In this document: piece by piece, positions 1 through 8,456 of the stretch | Position numbering within the stretch: the first letter of the stretch is position 1 | Layout: each line of letters begins with the position of its first letter | Program-made: the position numbers and the translations under genes | Assembly: GCF_003346715.1 (NCBI RefSeq) | Contig: NZ_QQPQ01000005.1 | Location: 1-64,000 of the forward strand | Length of the DNA: 64,000 bases | From: Oceanispirochaeta sp. M1 | GTDB lineage: Bacteria; Spirochaetota; Spirochaetia; DSM-2461 | Direction of reading: 5' to 3' | Notes under the pieces: model-generated | What the model saw: the letters and a program-made list of their open reading frames with translations, nothing else | What the model was told of the DNA's origin: nothing | The model's database searches: none

Positions 1-75
1 ATCTGAAATTGGTCTGTTGACCGGTGGTAAAACTTTCCTTAACTGTGATTCTCTGAATCCTAAACTGTATCTCAT
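1..75 (-). CDS. Transposase OrfA-like N-terminus, cut by window edge
   Basis: Minus-strand reading starts at ATG 75-73 and stays open for 25 codons to the window edge. It begins MRYSLGFRESQLRKVLPP, which resembles the opening of small IS3-type transposase OrfA proteins (a basic segment ending in LPPxxRPxS before the HTH). An AAGGAG ribosome binding site lies about 10 bases upstream of the ATG, so this start looks genuine. It follows a decayed transposase on the same strand, so the left edge lies in a mobile-element cluster. The HTH itself would be outside the window, so the family call comes from the N-terminal pattern only. Confidence 0.5.
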   Translation of the reverse strand, partial: MRYSLGFRESQLRKVLPPVNRPISD

Positions 76-129
76 AATTGAATATCTCCTTAAAAAGTTG
101 ATGCTTCAACTATGTTGACACATAGGGAA

Positions 130-1213
130 AGCGACCCAGTCAGGAGAATAAAATACCGTACTGACAATAAATTTCCTCCAAAACAGAGTTCCGCATTATA
201 AATGTTGTTCTAATATACGATTCTATAAAGATGTTGCTTCTAAAATCCAGATTCCACCTGCTTGAGTTTTGTCTCTTCAACATCATCAAAAAAAATTCAT
301 TGTCCCGATAAATGCTCTGATCCTTCCTAATTCCACCAGAGCTGGGCAGTTGTTTCCAAAAAAAAGGAACAAAATGATCCACCCCTTATCGTCTAATGGT
401 TCCATTCAACCTTTCAACATAGGCATTCATAATAGGTGCTGAGGTACATATATTGACTCCCTTGATGCTGTTCCAGCTATAATCAATTGATGTGAATTGT
501 AGGGTGTTGTCAAAGATTATGTCTTTTTCTCTTCAAGGCCCTCTGAAAACAAATCTATTCTTTATTTCGAAAATTCTATACAGGAATTTTCAGTTAAATC
601 ATACCGGATAATCCTCCGGGTTTTCAGTTCCATGATATTCAATAGATATAATCTCTTGCCAAACAAAGTATCAATTGTCATAAAATCCATTGCGAATAAC
701 GAATTTCAGTGTACTTTTATGAATCTGATCCATGAACCATTCGGTTGAATAAGGCCTTGCTTCCGGACAGTTCTGATTATTCTGTTTACTGCAATGTAAT
801 GAATATCAATATTGATTTTCTTTATTTCATCTGTAATCTTTTTTCAGCCCCTGAGGTTGTGATTCTGTTTCATTTCAAAATCAATTTTTTAACTTCTTTG
901 ATGACAGGATCACTACCAGATATTTTATGTTTAAAACTCCAGAAGCTCTTAATTAATTTGCGTTGCCAGTTAAGAAGAGTTTCGGTTTAACTATTGTCAG
1001 ATGATTTATTACCTTCTATGACAAAGCTTTGATCATCGAGAGGCTGAACTTGTCGTTTTCCCTGAATTGCAGCTCTTTATTCTGGAGATTCAGATGCCGA
1101 TGATAAATCTCGTTTTCTTTCTTAAGGCACAGTATTGTGAAGATGATATTTCTCCGTTTTCGAAACAAAGTACTGAATATCGAATTGAGTAGAGAGCAGA
1201 GGAAATTGAACAT
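130..1213 (-). pseudogene. Decayed DDE (rve-type) integrase/transposase
   Basis: Reading the minus strand from 1213 down, fragments in shifting frames line up with an integrase-core transposase. The N-terminal piece (1213-1016) has an LNSIFSTLFRKRR segment followed by an LCLKKEN-type motif. Around 950-870 is NWQRKLIKSFWSFKHK followed by KEVKKLIL. Around 700-650 is MDFMTIDTLFGKRLYLL, with the first catalytic Asp. Around 510-385 is FDNTLQFTSIDYSW and then NAYVERLNGTIRR, with the second Asp and the Glu. A stop follows TIRR, then VDHFVPF in the 140-382 fragment. Several frameshifts and stops show it is dead. No terminal inverted repeats or target duplication were recognised. The exact IS family is uncertain (IS481/IS3-like). 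Confidence 0.7.
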
Positions 1214-1709
1214 GATACTATCATAGTATGTACTTGGAATGAGGCAAATTTACCATATTGCAGCTATATTATGTTCGCGGATGTAAAAAAATAACTCACA
1301 CTCACCACAATATAAATTTGGATGAAATCATTGATCTATTTAAATCTATTAATTCAAAAATTCATCAATTTTAGCTCCACTCTGATTTTATTGCTAACAA
1401 TAGATATAAAAAACACGGGAATCCTTTTATTAAAAACAAAATTGAATAGTTCTCACTTTCTCTCCGTTATATAAATTTCATCAAAATTGAAGACTATATT
1501 AAATAAGCATATTCCAGAAGTTTGTATACATATTATAGATTTATGAATTCAATAAAGAAAAAGCAAGTAACTTCCCATGATATAGTTTATTCAGTCCTCT
1601 TTGAATGAAGGGAATCTAAGACGCAAGCTTCTATACATCGACCTCTTGAATCAAAGCTACACCACTTTGGAGATTTGAAACACTTTATCATTTATTATGT
1701 AAATAGGTT
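1214..1709. other. AT-rich intergenic stretch, no gene seen
   Basis: About 500 bases between the transposase remnant and the LytTR regulator. Very A+T rich, with stops in all frames. One plus-strand frame (about 1290-1714) has only four stops in 140 codons, but no recognisable motif. Probably decayed insertion DNA. No terminator or RNA gene was recognised. Confidence 0.4.
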
Positions 1710-2441
1710 TTAACTGATCAGCTCTTTCAGCCCCTGGATTCGTCTCCTTGAAATGCTTATTTTGTCACCACCCTGCATCTCTACAATATACTGCCCCTTA
1801 AACATGGGATGCAGTTTATTGATGTATGTCAGATTGATTAAGTCTGTACGGCTTATGCGGTAAAAACCCTTCTCTTCCAGCAATTCCTCATAGGCATTAA
1901 GGGATTTATCGGAATACAGAGTCTCCCCTCCCGTGTGGATAAAACTGAATCCTTCTTCAAAACTGATCCGGGAAATTGTCTGAATTTTAATGATCCTGAT
2001 GGATTCTCCTGATTTAACAGACAGAACATCCCTGGATGTGTGTTTTTGGGGTTCGAGTTGAACTGAGGGTTCCCGGTTCAGAATAATAAGAAGTTTATCA
2101 AGTGCCTGATTGAATCGTTCCTGACTCACCGGCTTCATCAGATAATCAATGGCATTGATATCAAAGGCTTTGACCCCATACTCGGAGTATGCCGTCTGAA
2201 AGACAATGAGGGGAGGATTTTTCAGGGAGGGAATAGTAGTAAAAACAGACGCTCCGGGCATATTAATATCCAGAAAGACTACATCCGGAGATTTCCCGAT
2301 AATCTCTGTGAGAACCTGATCCCCGTTAACCGCTTCCGAAATAATTTTGAAACCTGGATATTCTGACAAGAGAGACTTCAATCTTTTTCTGGCATGAGCT
2401 TCATCATCGGCGATGAGTACAGTTATCTCATGGGTAGACAT
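1710..2441 (-). CDS. LytTR-family response regulator
   Basis: Cytoplasmic DNA-binding response regulator of 243 residues. The receiver domain (about 7-120) has the acidic pair in LIADDEA, the phospho-acceptor Asp in VVFLDINMPG, the Thr of FQTAYSEYG and the Lys of YLMKPVS. Residues about 140-243 form a LytTR DNA-binding domain (SGESIRIIKI start, FYRISRTDLINLTYI core, SRRRIQGLKELI end). Its start overlaps the end of the upstream kinase gene by 19 bases, so the two are translated as a pair. LytTR proteins bind direct repeats upstream of target promoters. A candidate pair lies in the promoter of the divergent bactofilin-like gene. The family call is firm; the target is inferred. Confidence 0.9.
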   Translation of the reverse strand: MSTHEITVLIADDEAHARKRLKSLLSEYPGFKIISEAVNGDQVLTEIIGKSPDVVFLDINMPGASVFTTIPSLKNPPLIVFQTAYSEYGVKAFDINAIDYLMKPVSQERFNQALDKLLIILNREPSVQLEPQKHTSRDVLSVKSGESIRIIKIQTISRISFEEGFSFIHTGGETLYSDKSLNAYEELLEEKGFYRISRTDLINLTYINKLHPMFKGQYIVEMQGGDKISISRRRIQGLKELIS

Positions 2442-3463
2442 ATTTGGATTCCCCCCTTCTCTATCCTGAAGTCACCACCAAAGAGTTCCACTCTTCTTCT
2501 TGTCAGTTCCAGTCCGGTGCCGACACCTATCATCTCACTTTTAAGCCCCCCTATTGAGTCTAGAACTGTGATATACAGCAGCTTGTTATCTTCCATGATA
2601 GAAATAGTGATCTCAATGGATTCACCATGATCGAGATTATGTTTTATCGAATTCTCAACAAGGGGTTGGAGCAGTAGAGGGGGAACCTCACAATGAGATT
2701 GACCCGTAATTTTATATTCAAGACGTTTTCCAAAGCGCTCTTTCTGAATAAAGAGATATTTTTCCACACTGTCGATCTCCTGAGTCAGAGGGATACTGAC
2801 TTTCTTTGAAGCATCCAGATTATAGCGCAGCAGTTCGGACAGCCGAATCAGTACATCCTCGGCTTTCTCCTTATCATCTAATAGCGAGATCATAAGGTTC
2901 AGAGAGTTGAACAGAAAATGGGGATTGATTTTCGATGAAAACATCTGCCGCTCCATCTCCTCTCTCATCTTCTTTTCTGTTTCTTTATCTTTTCTTTCCC
3001 TATCAACTATTGTTTGATAATTGAAGAACCCGCTGCTGAATAGACTGAGAGAAGTGATGATGATAAAAATTATCAGGATATAGGAGATCAGCACCTCGAT
3101 GCCATAAAGAAAAAACAGGGGATAATTGAGGGTAATGTAGATAAATCCACTGATGGAAAACCCTGCGGAAGTGAGAACAATAAGAAGGATTATGACAGAA
3201 TTTCTAACCTTTCCTGACAATTGTCTGAATACGAAAATGTTAAGCAGCATGCCTCCGGTCATGATGAAACTGTTGACCAGACTCAAAGGGATCAGATCCG
3301 ATGAGAAATCGCGCTTCACCAGTATGAACAGAAGAGGGAGGAGAAACAGGGTCATCAAAAAAACCGGAATGAATAGAGATCTCCATAATTGTGAACTGGT
3401 TTTCAGTTTCATACAAATAAAGAGTACTCTATCCCCAGAAAGGAGACAACGAAAAAATACCAC
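2423..3463 (-). CDS. LytS/YehU-type membrane histidine kinase
   Basis: Sensor kinase of the His_kinase (PF06580) class that partners LytTR regulators. The N-terminal half has about four or five hydrophobic membrane segments and no obvious large periplasmic domain. A charged coiled stretch (RERKDKETEKKMREEMERQ) leads to the phospho-acceptor His in INPHFLFNSLN. The ATPase domain follows, with LLLQPLVENSIKHNL as N box and GVGTGLELTRRRVELF as G box. The start is uncertain: GTG at 3463 has a weak AGGA upstream, while ATG at 3412 begins MKLKTSSQLW and gives a more usual length. The stimulus cannot be read from the sequence. Confidence 0.85.
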   Translation of the reverse strand: MVFFRCLLSGDRVLFICMKLKTSSQLWRSLFIPVFLMTLFLLPLLFILVKRDFSSDLIPLSLVNSFIMTGGMLLNIFVFRQLSGKVRNSVIILLIVLTSAGFSISGFIYITLNYPLFFLYGIEVLISYILIIFIIITSLSLFSSGFFNYQTIVDRERKDKETEKKMREEMERQMFSSKINPHFLFNSLNLMISLLDDKEKAEDVLIRLSELLRYNLDASKKVSIPLTQEIDSVEKYLFIQKERFGKRLEYKITGQSHCEVPPLLLQPLVENSIKHNLDHGESIEITISIMEDNKLLYITVLDSIGGLKSEMIGVGTGLELTRRRVELFGGDFRIEKGGIQICLPMR

Positions 3464-3520
3464 TGAAAGGTCCTGAAGAACCGCTCAAGGGGATAAATCG
3501 TCCACTCAGTCTAATCCCTT

Positions 3521-3548
3521 TTGACTGGGTTCATTTTGGGTTTATATT
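3521..3548 (+). promoter_or_regulatory. Candidate promoter of bactofilin-like gene with TGGGTT repeats
   Basis: TTGACT (3521-3526), 16-base spacer, TATATT (3543-3548). The hexamer TGGGTT occurs twice inside it, at 3526-3531 and 3537-3542, 11 bases apart on the same DNA face. Direct repeats of this spacing fit a LytTR-type site, but the match is short. Confidence 0.4.
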
Positions 3549-3575
3549 TTAGGCAGAAACAAATCAAGGAGTAAT

Positions 3576-4715
3576 ATGATGAGAAAAACATTAATTACCA
3601 AATGCCTTTTAATGGCTTTATTTATCGGTTCAGCATCAATAGCAGCGGCAGAGGATCTTAATTTTGATGCCGGAAGCATATACATCTCTGCCAATGAAGA
3701 AGAAAAATCGGTTTTTGAATCCAGAAACTTCGATGGAGACTATTTTGCAGGTGGAAAAAATATCAGTTTTTCCGGAATTGCAGATGATCTCTATCTGATG
3801 GGAAAAAGTATTAATTTTGATGGAGAGTCCTCCGGGGGATTGCTGGCGTTCGGGGAAACCGTGGAGCTTAACGGCATCATTGCCAAGAATTTCCATAGTA
3901 TCGGTAACTCGGTCAGAATTACAGGCCATGTTCTGGAGACTGCTTTTATAGGAGCTGAGACGATCATCATCGCCGAAAATGCCGTAATGGACGGGACCCT
4001 CCTGACTGGTGCCAGTAATCTCCATATTATGGGGCAGTTAAACAATGGCCTGTTAGCAGGAGCCGGTGAAATTATCATTGACGGTCCTGTTAAGGGAGAT
4101 GTCAATGTCAGAACCGGAAAGCTGATCATTACTGAAAGGGGCTCCATCGACGGGAACCTGATCTACGGCAGTGGGAAAAAAATATCTGAAAAAGAGAGTG
4201 CCCGGGTGACTGGCTCTGTAAAATATGAGATTAAGGAAAAATTTAAGAATACGGGCTTCAGAACTTTCCGTATTGTTGCATCGATAATTTTCTTTCTGGC
4301 CATTGCTGTGAGCGGTCTGCTGCTCCTTCTGTTCCCCGGTGTGAAATCTTTATTCACACAGGAAAGAGATCCCGGAAGTTATGGAAAAACCCTGCTGTGG
4401 GGACTGATTCCTGTGTTTATCTTCCCCGTAGTCATAATGTTCACCATTCCCCTGCTTCCCTTATCAATTGCCCTGGGACTTTCGGTATTTCCTCTGATGG
4501 GACTGACAGTACTGTTGGGATTGGCTCTGGCAGGTCAGCTACTGTTCAAATTGTTTAAATGGACAAACAACAGCATCTACCTTCAGTTTCTAATGGCCTT
4601 TGTCTTCTTTGTCCTTCTGGTTCTTATACCCTTTGTTAATATTCTGGTTCTGATGGCTGTGACAGCAACGGGTGCTGGTCTCATTATCAGTAAGTTGTTT
4701 AAAACAGAGTTTTAG
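3576..4715 (+). CDS. Exported bactofilin-like polymer-forming protein with C-terminal membrane domain
   Basis: 379 residues. A signal peptide (about 1-25, ending SIAAAED) is followed by a repetitive beta-rich region (about 30-210). Hydrophobic and small residues recur there with glycine turns (for example AGAGEIIIDGPVKGDVNVRTGKLIITERGSIDGNLIYGSG), the parallel beta-helix pattern of bactofilins (DUF583). Residues about 230-379 contain four or so membrane helices. Classical bactofilins are short and cytoplasmic. This one appears to be exported with a membrane anchor, so it may scaffold the periplasm or envelope. The start ATG has AAGGAG about 5 bases upstream. It is divergent from the LytS/LytTR pair, which may control it. 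The family call rests on fold-like repeats, not on an exact motif. Confidence 0.7.
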   Translation: MMRKTLITKCLLMALFIGSASIAAAEDLNFDAGSIYISANEEEKSVFESRNFDGDYFAGGKNISFSGIADDLYLMGKSINFDGESSGGLLAFGETVELNGIIAKNFHSIGNSVRITGHVLETAFIGAETIIIAENAVMDGTLLTGASNLHIMGQLNNGLLAGAGEIIIDGPVKGDVNVRTGKLIITERGSIDGNLIYGSGKKISEKESARVTGSVKYEIKEKFKNTGFRTFRIVASIIFFLAIAVSGLLLLLFPGVKSLFTQERDPGSYGKTLLWGLIPVFIFPVVIMFTIPLLPLSIALGLSVFPLMGLTVLLGLALAGQLLFKLFKWTNNSIYLQFLMAFVFFVLLVLIPFVNILVLMAVTATGAGLIISKLFKTEF

Positions 4716-4736
4716 TAATCTAGAGTTGTGAATAGA

Positions 4737-4771
4737 AATCCATCAGTTTGTAAACTGGTGGATTTTTTTAT
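4737..4771 (+). terminator. Rho-independent terminator
   Basis: A 13-bp stem (AATCCATCAGTTT / AAACTGGTGGATT, one G-T pair) with a 2-base loop is followed directly by a T-run. It lies about 20 bases after the bactofilin-like stop codon. Confidence 0.8.
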
Positions 4772-5022
4772 TGACAATTGATCTGCAAACAGAAATGTTC
4801 AATCTACAGATATTGTAATCCTTACACCTTCTTCACTGAAACCTTCTTCACTGACAACTTCAATCTGGTCATCGCTAAATAAAGCGCATTTTAACGCTTT
4901 GTTTCTACTCATCGATAAGACGAGGACTCTGAGATCTCAGGGGGCTGACAAATAAAAAGCAAAACTCCGGCCAGATTCTATATGTCGACGGTGTGTGGAT
5001 GTAATCCCTGTGCTTCAGAAGT
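4772..5022. other. Intergenic stretch with 15-base tandem duplication
   Basis: No convincing gene. ACCTTCTTCACTGA occurs twice in tandem (4826-4839 and 4841-4854, period 15). On the minus strand this lies in a 37-codon reading frame (4912-4799) that gives the repeat SEEGF/SEEGV, but it lacks a ribosome binding site and similarity. It is probably a relic. Confidence 0.35.
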
Positions 5023-6160
5023 TCATCTGAATAATTCATTTATACTGTATAAAGGAACAAAGCGTATTCCATCTGTTTCCCTGAGTTGTTCTCTGTTAAA
5101 ACAATAACTAAGTTCAGGGGCTTTTTCGTTAATGAATATCTGCAGACTTTTCATTTTCCCTTTTAAGCCCGATTTGACTTCTATTGGGAGGATTCTGCCA
5201 TCTGATTCGATTATATAATCGACCTCTGCATTACTTGATTTGGCTTCTCTATGCCAGTAGAACAAAAATCCTTTTTCCCGACAAGAGGAATAAGCCAGAA
5301 GTTCCTGCCCCATAAATTGTTCTGCCAGAGCACCTTCATTTACCTGGGTTATATCATCGTTAAGCAGCAGTTCTTTAATTGGGATTCGGAGAATCCGAAG
5401 AGCAAGACCTATATCGAAAAAGATAACTTTGAACTTTTTAAAATTCTTTTCATGTTCTAGTGGAATACCGTTTGCACTGGTATGATATACCGGAATTACA
5501 AGTCCGGCTTTTTCCAGAAGTTCAAAAGCTGTTCCCAATTCTCTGGCTTTGTAAAGATTTGAGATATTAGTGTATTTAAATTTCCGACCGAGCTGAAACG
5601 GTATTGCATTAAAAACAGTAGACAGATACTTTATCTGATTTTTTTTGCATATTTGGGAAAGTCAGCCTGAAAGGTCTCGATTATGGAAGATTGAATAATT
5701 TGACATTCAGCAATGTCTCCTGTTTCAACATATTCTTTAACAACCTGAGGCATACCTCCGAGAATAGTATAATCTCTGAGCAGGGATAATAACTGTTTAT
5801 GAATAGCCTGTGGATATGTTTTATTATGAATTCTATAAAATTGAGAGGGTATAGATAATAGAAATCAATGCGGCCGACAGGAAAAGAGATAGATTCAAGT
5901 TCAAAATCAATGAGGGAACCGGCAGCAAGAAGATGTAATTCCGGACGTTTTTCAAAGAAATATCTGAGAGATAGTAAAGCTCTCGGACAGGCTTGAATCT
6001 CATCGAAAAACAAAAGAGTCTTACCATTTTCAATTGTTACATTCAAATAGTTCTGCAACATTGGAATAATATCATCGGGATTCAGACTCCCATCAAAAAA
6101 AGTTGCTAAATCAGGAGATTCTTCGAAATAGATTAAAAACCCAAAAGAGTGAATAAAACA
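5023..6160 (-). pseudogene. Broken AAA ATPase with DUF4143 domain
   Basis: Minus-strand fragments of an AAA_14/DUF4143 ATPase. About 6160-5840 reads FEESPDLATFFDGSLNPDD and then GKTLLFFDEIQACPRALLSL, with Walker B and flanks. A frameshift near 5830-5800 and another near 5660-5640 separate it from the C-terminal piece (5538-5023). That piece carries GTAFELLEKAGLVIPVYHT, the membership segment NEGALAEQFMGQELL and the nuclease-like EVDYIIESDGRILPIEVKSG. The expected N-terminal P-loop (GxRQxGKT) is absent; the next gene begins only about 25 bases beyond the fragment. It is truncated and frameshifted, so non-functional. A complete relative lies at 7239-8396. Confidence 0.8.
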
Positions 6161-6184
6161 CTATATGAGCTAAAATCAGGCTGA

Positions 6185-7111
6185 TTACAACTGTTCAAAA
6201 TCCGTAAGTTCATATTGGGATGAAGAATAATTCAGGCGATAGGTATAGCACCAGAGACTGGTGTCATCCATAAGATAGAACATTAAAAAAGTACTTCTGG
6301 AACCTGTATCAGCTATCCCTCTGGCATGTCCTGCATCAATCTGCCAAACAGAATCCACTTTGGTTTTACTGTAATTGTGAGTGTGTCCGCAGATATAAGC
6401 CATTACATCATTGTCTCTTAACAGTGTCCAGAACCGATCCCTGTTCACAGGATATTTATCTAAAGAATCTCCAACATGTCTTATCCTTCCGCTCTCTTCA
6501 TCAGCCAGGGGGAAAGCCGGTTCATGACCGATAACCAGGGTCACAGATTTACTATAAGTCGTCAGATCATTAACGAGCCAATCATACAGGGGATCGGTAA
6601 TATCACCATCAGTAGCAATATCCGATGTACCATCATAGTATTCATTCAGAACAATAATGTGCAGATTACCATAATCAAAACTGTATGTTGTCTCCACACC
6701 ATTGTCTGGCCCCAGGTGTACGATACCGGGCAGACTGTCTCCATTAGGATTGTGTTCTCTCAACCAGTTCATATCCGATACAGTTTCGGCTTCATGGTTG
6801 CCCACAACGGGATACCATATATAATTTTCTCCCAAATAATCTTGCAATGCTGAATAGGCCTGGTCGGGAGGATCAATATCTCCAGGGGAAATCATAAAAT
6901 CCCCGGCACCTCCGAATGAAAGCCGCTCACAGACTCCCCTGAAATAATTGATATCGTTAGAGGTATATTCTCTCATGTCTGCTGTAACAGAAAATGATGT
7001 AAGGATATTTCCTTCGGGAACAGTAAAGGGAGATGTGATTTTCTCGGCGGGTGAACAGCCTATAAATAAGAAGGAAACAATAATGATGTTTAAAATATGA
7101 TTCTTTTTCAT
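6185..7111 (-). CDS. Calcineurin-like phosphoesterase lipoprotein
   Basis: 308-residue metallophosphoesterase anchored outside the cytoplasm. The signal peptide ends in the lipobox LFIGC, giving a lipidated Cys near residue 19. Metal-binding motifs follow in order: a first block in SVTADMRE, GDFMISPGDID, VVGNHEAE, a His in LVIGHEPAF, and the GHTHNYS block. The first block lacks the usual DxH, so metal binding may differ from the family norm. GGAG lies about 6 bases before the ATG. It stands alone on the minus strand downstream of the DUF4143 ATPase. The substrate is unknown; related proteins cleave phosphomonoesters or nucleotides. Confidence 0.8.
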   Translation of the reverse strand: MKKNHILNIIIVSFLFIGCSPAEKITSPFTVPEGNILTSFSVTADMREYTSNDINYFRGVCERLSFGGAGDFMISPGDIDPPDQAYSALQDYLGENYIWYPVVGNHEAETVSDMNWLREHNPNGDSLPGIVHLGPDNGVETTYSFDYGNLHIIVLNEYYDGTSDIATDGDITDPLYDWLVNDLTTYSKSVTLVIGHEPAFPLADEESGRIRHVGDSLDKYPVNRDRFWTLLRDNDVMAYICGHTHNYSKTKVDSVWQIDAGHARGIADTGSRSTFLMFYLMDDTSLWCYTYRLNYSSSQYELTDFEQL

Positions 7112-7238
7112 AAGATCTCCACTACTTCAGCTACTGTCTCATCTTTCATTATAGCTAAAGTCATATTCCCCATCAAACAGAGTTTCAACCCAAGAGACTG
7201 GAAGCAGGATAATAAGTAATGAATGACACTTCAGGACT

Positions 7239-8396
7239 CTATGATTCAATGATCTCCTTGATATTAGCAGCAGGTAAAACCTTAACACCATCAACAGACA
7301 TTACTTCATTCCCCGAGTACACAAGAAACAGTTCTACAGGAGTGGAAAATAGTTTTGCGGCTGTATGTAGATTTTTATGAAATTCCTTATTCCATGTTGC
7401 TGAAGATTTTATCTCTACGAGCTTAATTTTCCCCTGTTGTTCTATGAGAAAATCAATTTCAAATCCTTTTGAATCCCGTAGAAAGTATACTCGTGGGGTT
7501 ATGCCCTTGTGATATAATTCTTTTAGCAAATCCATTATTACATAATTTTCGAATATGTTACCTCGTAATGGATCTCTCTTCAGTTGTTCCGGATTCTCTA
7601 TTCCCAGCAGGCTGCAGAGTAACCCTGTATCTGAAATATATAACTTTGGTGACTTAACAAGCCGTTTCCGTATGTTTTTAAAATAAGGAGGTAGAGTGTA
7701 GATAATATAGGAAGCCTCAAGGATGGATAACCATTCCTTTATTGTGTTATTTGATACACCCGTATCTGCTGCAATGGAATTTAAATTAATCAATTGCCCG
7801 ATTCTTCCAGATAGAAGCCCAATAAAAATCTGGAATTGCTTTGAATTCTTTAAATTTATAAGTTGGCGAACATCTCTTTCCAGATATGTTTGATAATAGT
7901 TGGGATAAAATAATGATGGAGGGATATTCTCAGAATAGATCACCGGATAAAAACCATTGAAGCAGCTCACAAAGGGATCCTTATTCAGGAGCCCGGATAT
8001 TTCTGATTGTGTAAAAGGGTATAATCTTAAATTTCCCGATCGGCCGCTTAATGATTGAGAAATTGCCTGCACCAATAGAGGTTGATGACTGCCGGTCAGT
8101 ATAAAGTCTGCTTTTTTCTTTCTCTGATCTACAATAGTCTGAATATATGACAGCAATGAAGGGACTCTCTGAATTTCATCAATGACTACCGAACTACTGT
8201 ATTTATTCAGAAAATCCCTGGGATCAAACTCGGCAAAGCGTCTGGTATCTGGATCTTCAAGCGAGCAGTATTCATACTCTGGAAAGCACAATTTAGTAAG
8301 GGTTGTTTTTCCTGATTGACGAGGTCCTGTTATCGTAATGACTGGAAAGTACTTTGCCAGTTCAGCTATATAATGTTCTGCATTCCTACTAATCAT
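7239..8396 (-). CDS. AAA ATPase with DUF4143 and nuclease-like C-terminus
   Basis: 385 residues, full length. The P-loop is ITGPRQSGKTTL near residue 25, Walker B is SVVIDEIQRVP, and the sensor segment is FILTGSHQPLL. The DUF4143 middle includes TYLERDVRQLINLKN and a winged-helix-like part (LNSIAADTGVSNNTIKEWLSIL). The C-terminus has a PD-(D/E)xK-like signature (FLRDSKGFEIDFLIEQQGKIKLVEIK read in parts). The cellular role of this widespread family is not established. No Shine-Dalgarno precedes the ATG. A TATAAT lies only about six bases upstream, so the mRNA may be leaderless. The promoter lies in a perfect inverted repeat (8406-8454). Confidence 0.8.
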   Translation of the reverse strand: MISRNAEHYIAELAKYFPVITITGPRQSGKTTLTKLCFPEYEYCSLEDPDTRRFAEFDPRDFLNKYSSSVVIDEIQRVPSLLSYIQTIVDQRKKKADFILTGSHQPLLVQAISQSLSGRSGNLRLYPFTQSEISGLLNKDPFVSCFNGFYPVIYSENIPPSLFYPNYYQTYLERDVRQLINLKNSKQFQIFIGLLSGRIGQLINLNSIAADTGVSNNTIKEWLSILEASYIIYTLPPYFKNIRKRLVKSPKLYISDTGLLCSLLGIENPEQLKRDPLRGNIFENYVIMDLLKELYHKGITPRVYFLRDSKGFEIDFLIEQQGKIKLVEIKSSATWNKEFHKNLHTAAKLFSTPVELFLVYSGNEVMSVDGVKVLPAANIKEIIES

Positions 8397-8405
8397 GAAT
8401 TCATT

Positions 8406-8454
8406 ATACTATAGAACAATATTGAATACAAACTTCAATATTGTTCTATAGTAT
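8406..8454 (-). promoter_or_regulatory. Perfect 21-bp inverted repeat spanning promoter of DUF4143 ATPase
   Basis: Arms at 8406-8426 and 8434-8454 are exact reverse complements (21 of 21) with a 7-base spacer. On the minus strand the left edge overlaps TATAAT (8408-8403), with a TTGTAT -35 candidate 17 bases upstream, and the ATG follows about six bases after the -10. The repeat fills the whole gap between the pepP stop (8457) and the ATPase start. No T-run follows, so an operator fits better than a terminator. Confidence 0.65.
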
Positions 8455-8456
8455 AT

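Noticed and set aside
1290-1714. Plus-strand frame with few stops reading DEIIDLFKSINSK and LESKLHHFGDLKHF
   Set aside because: Four internal stops, no recognisable family and no start; AT-rich chance or old decay fits.
4799-4912. 37-codon minus-strand frame with a SEEG repeat
   Set aside because: No ribosome binding site, no recognisable similarity, and the repeat is a simple 15-base tandem duplication.
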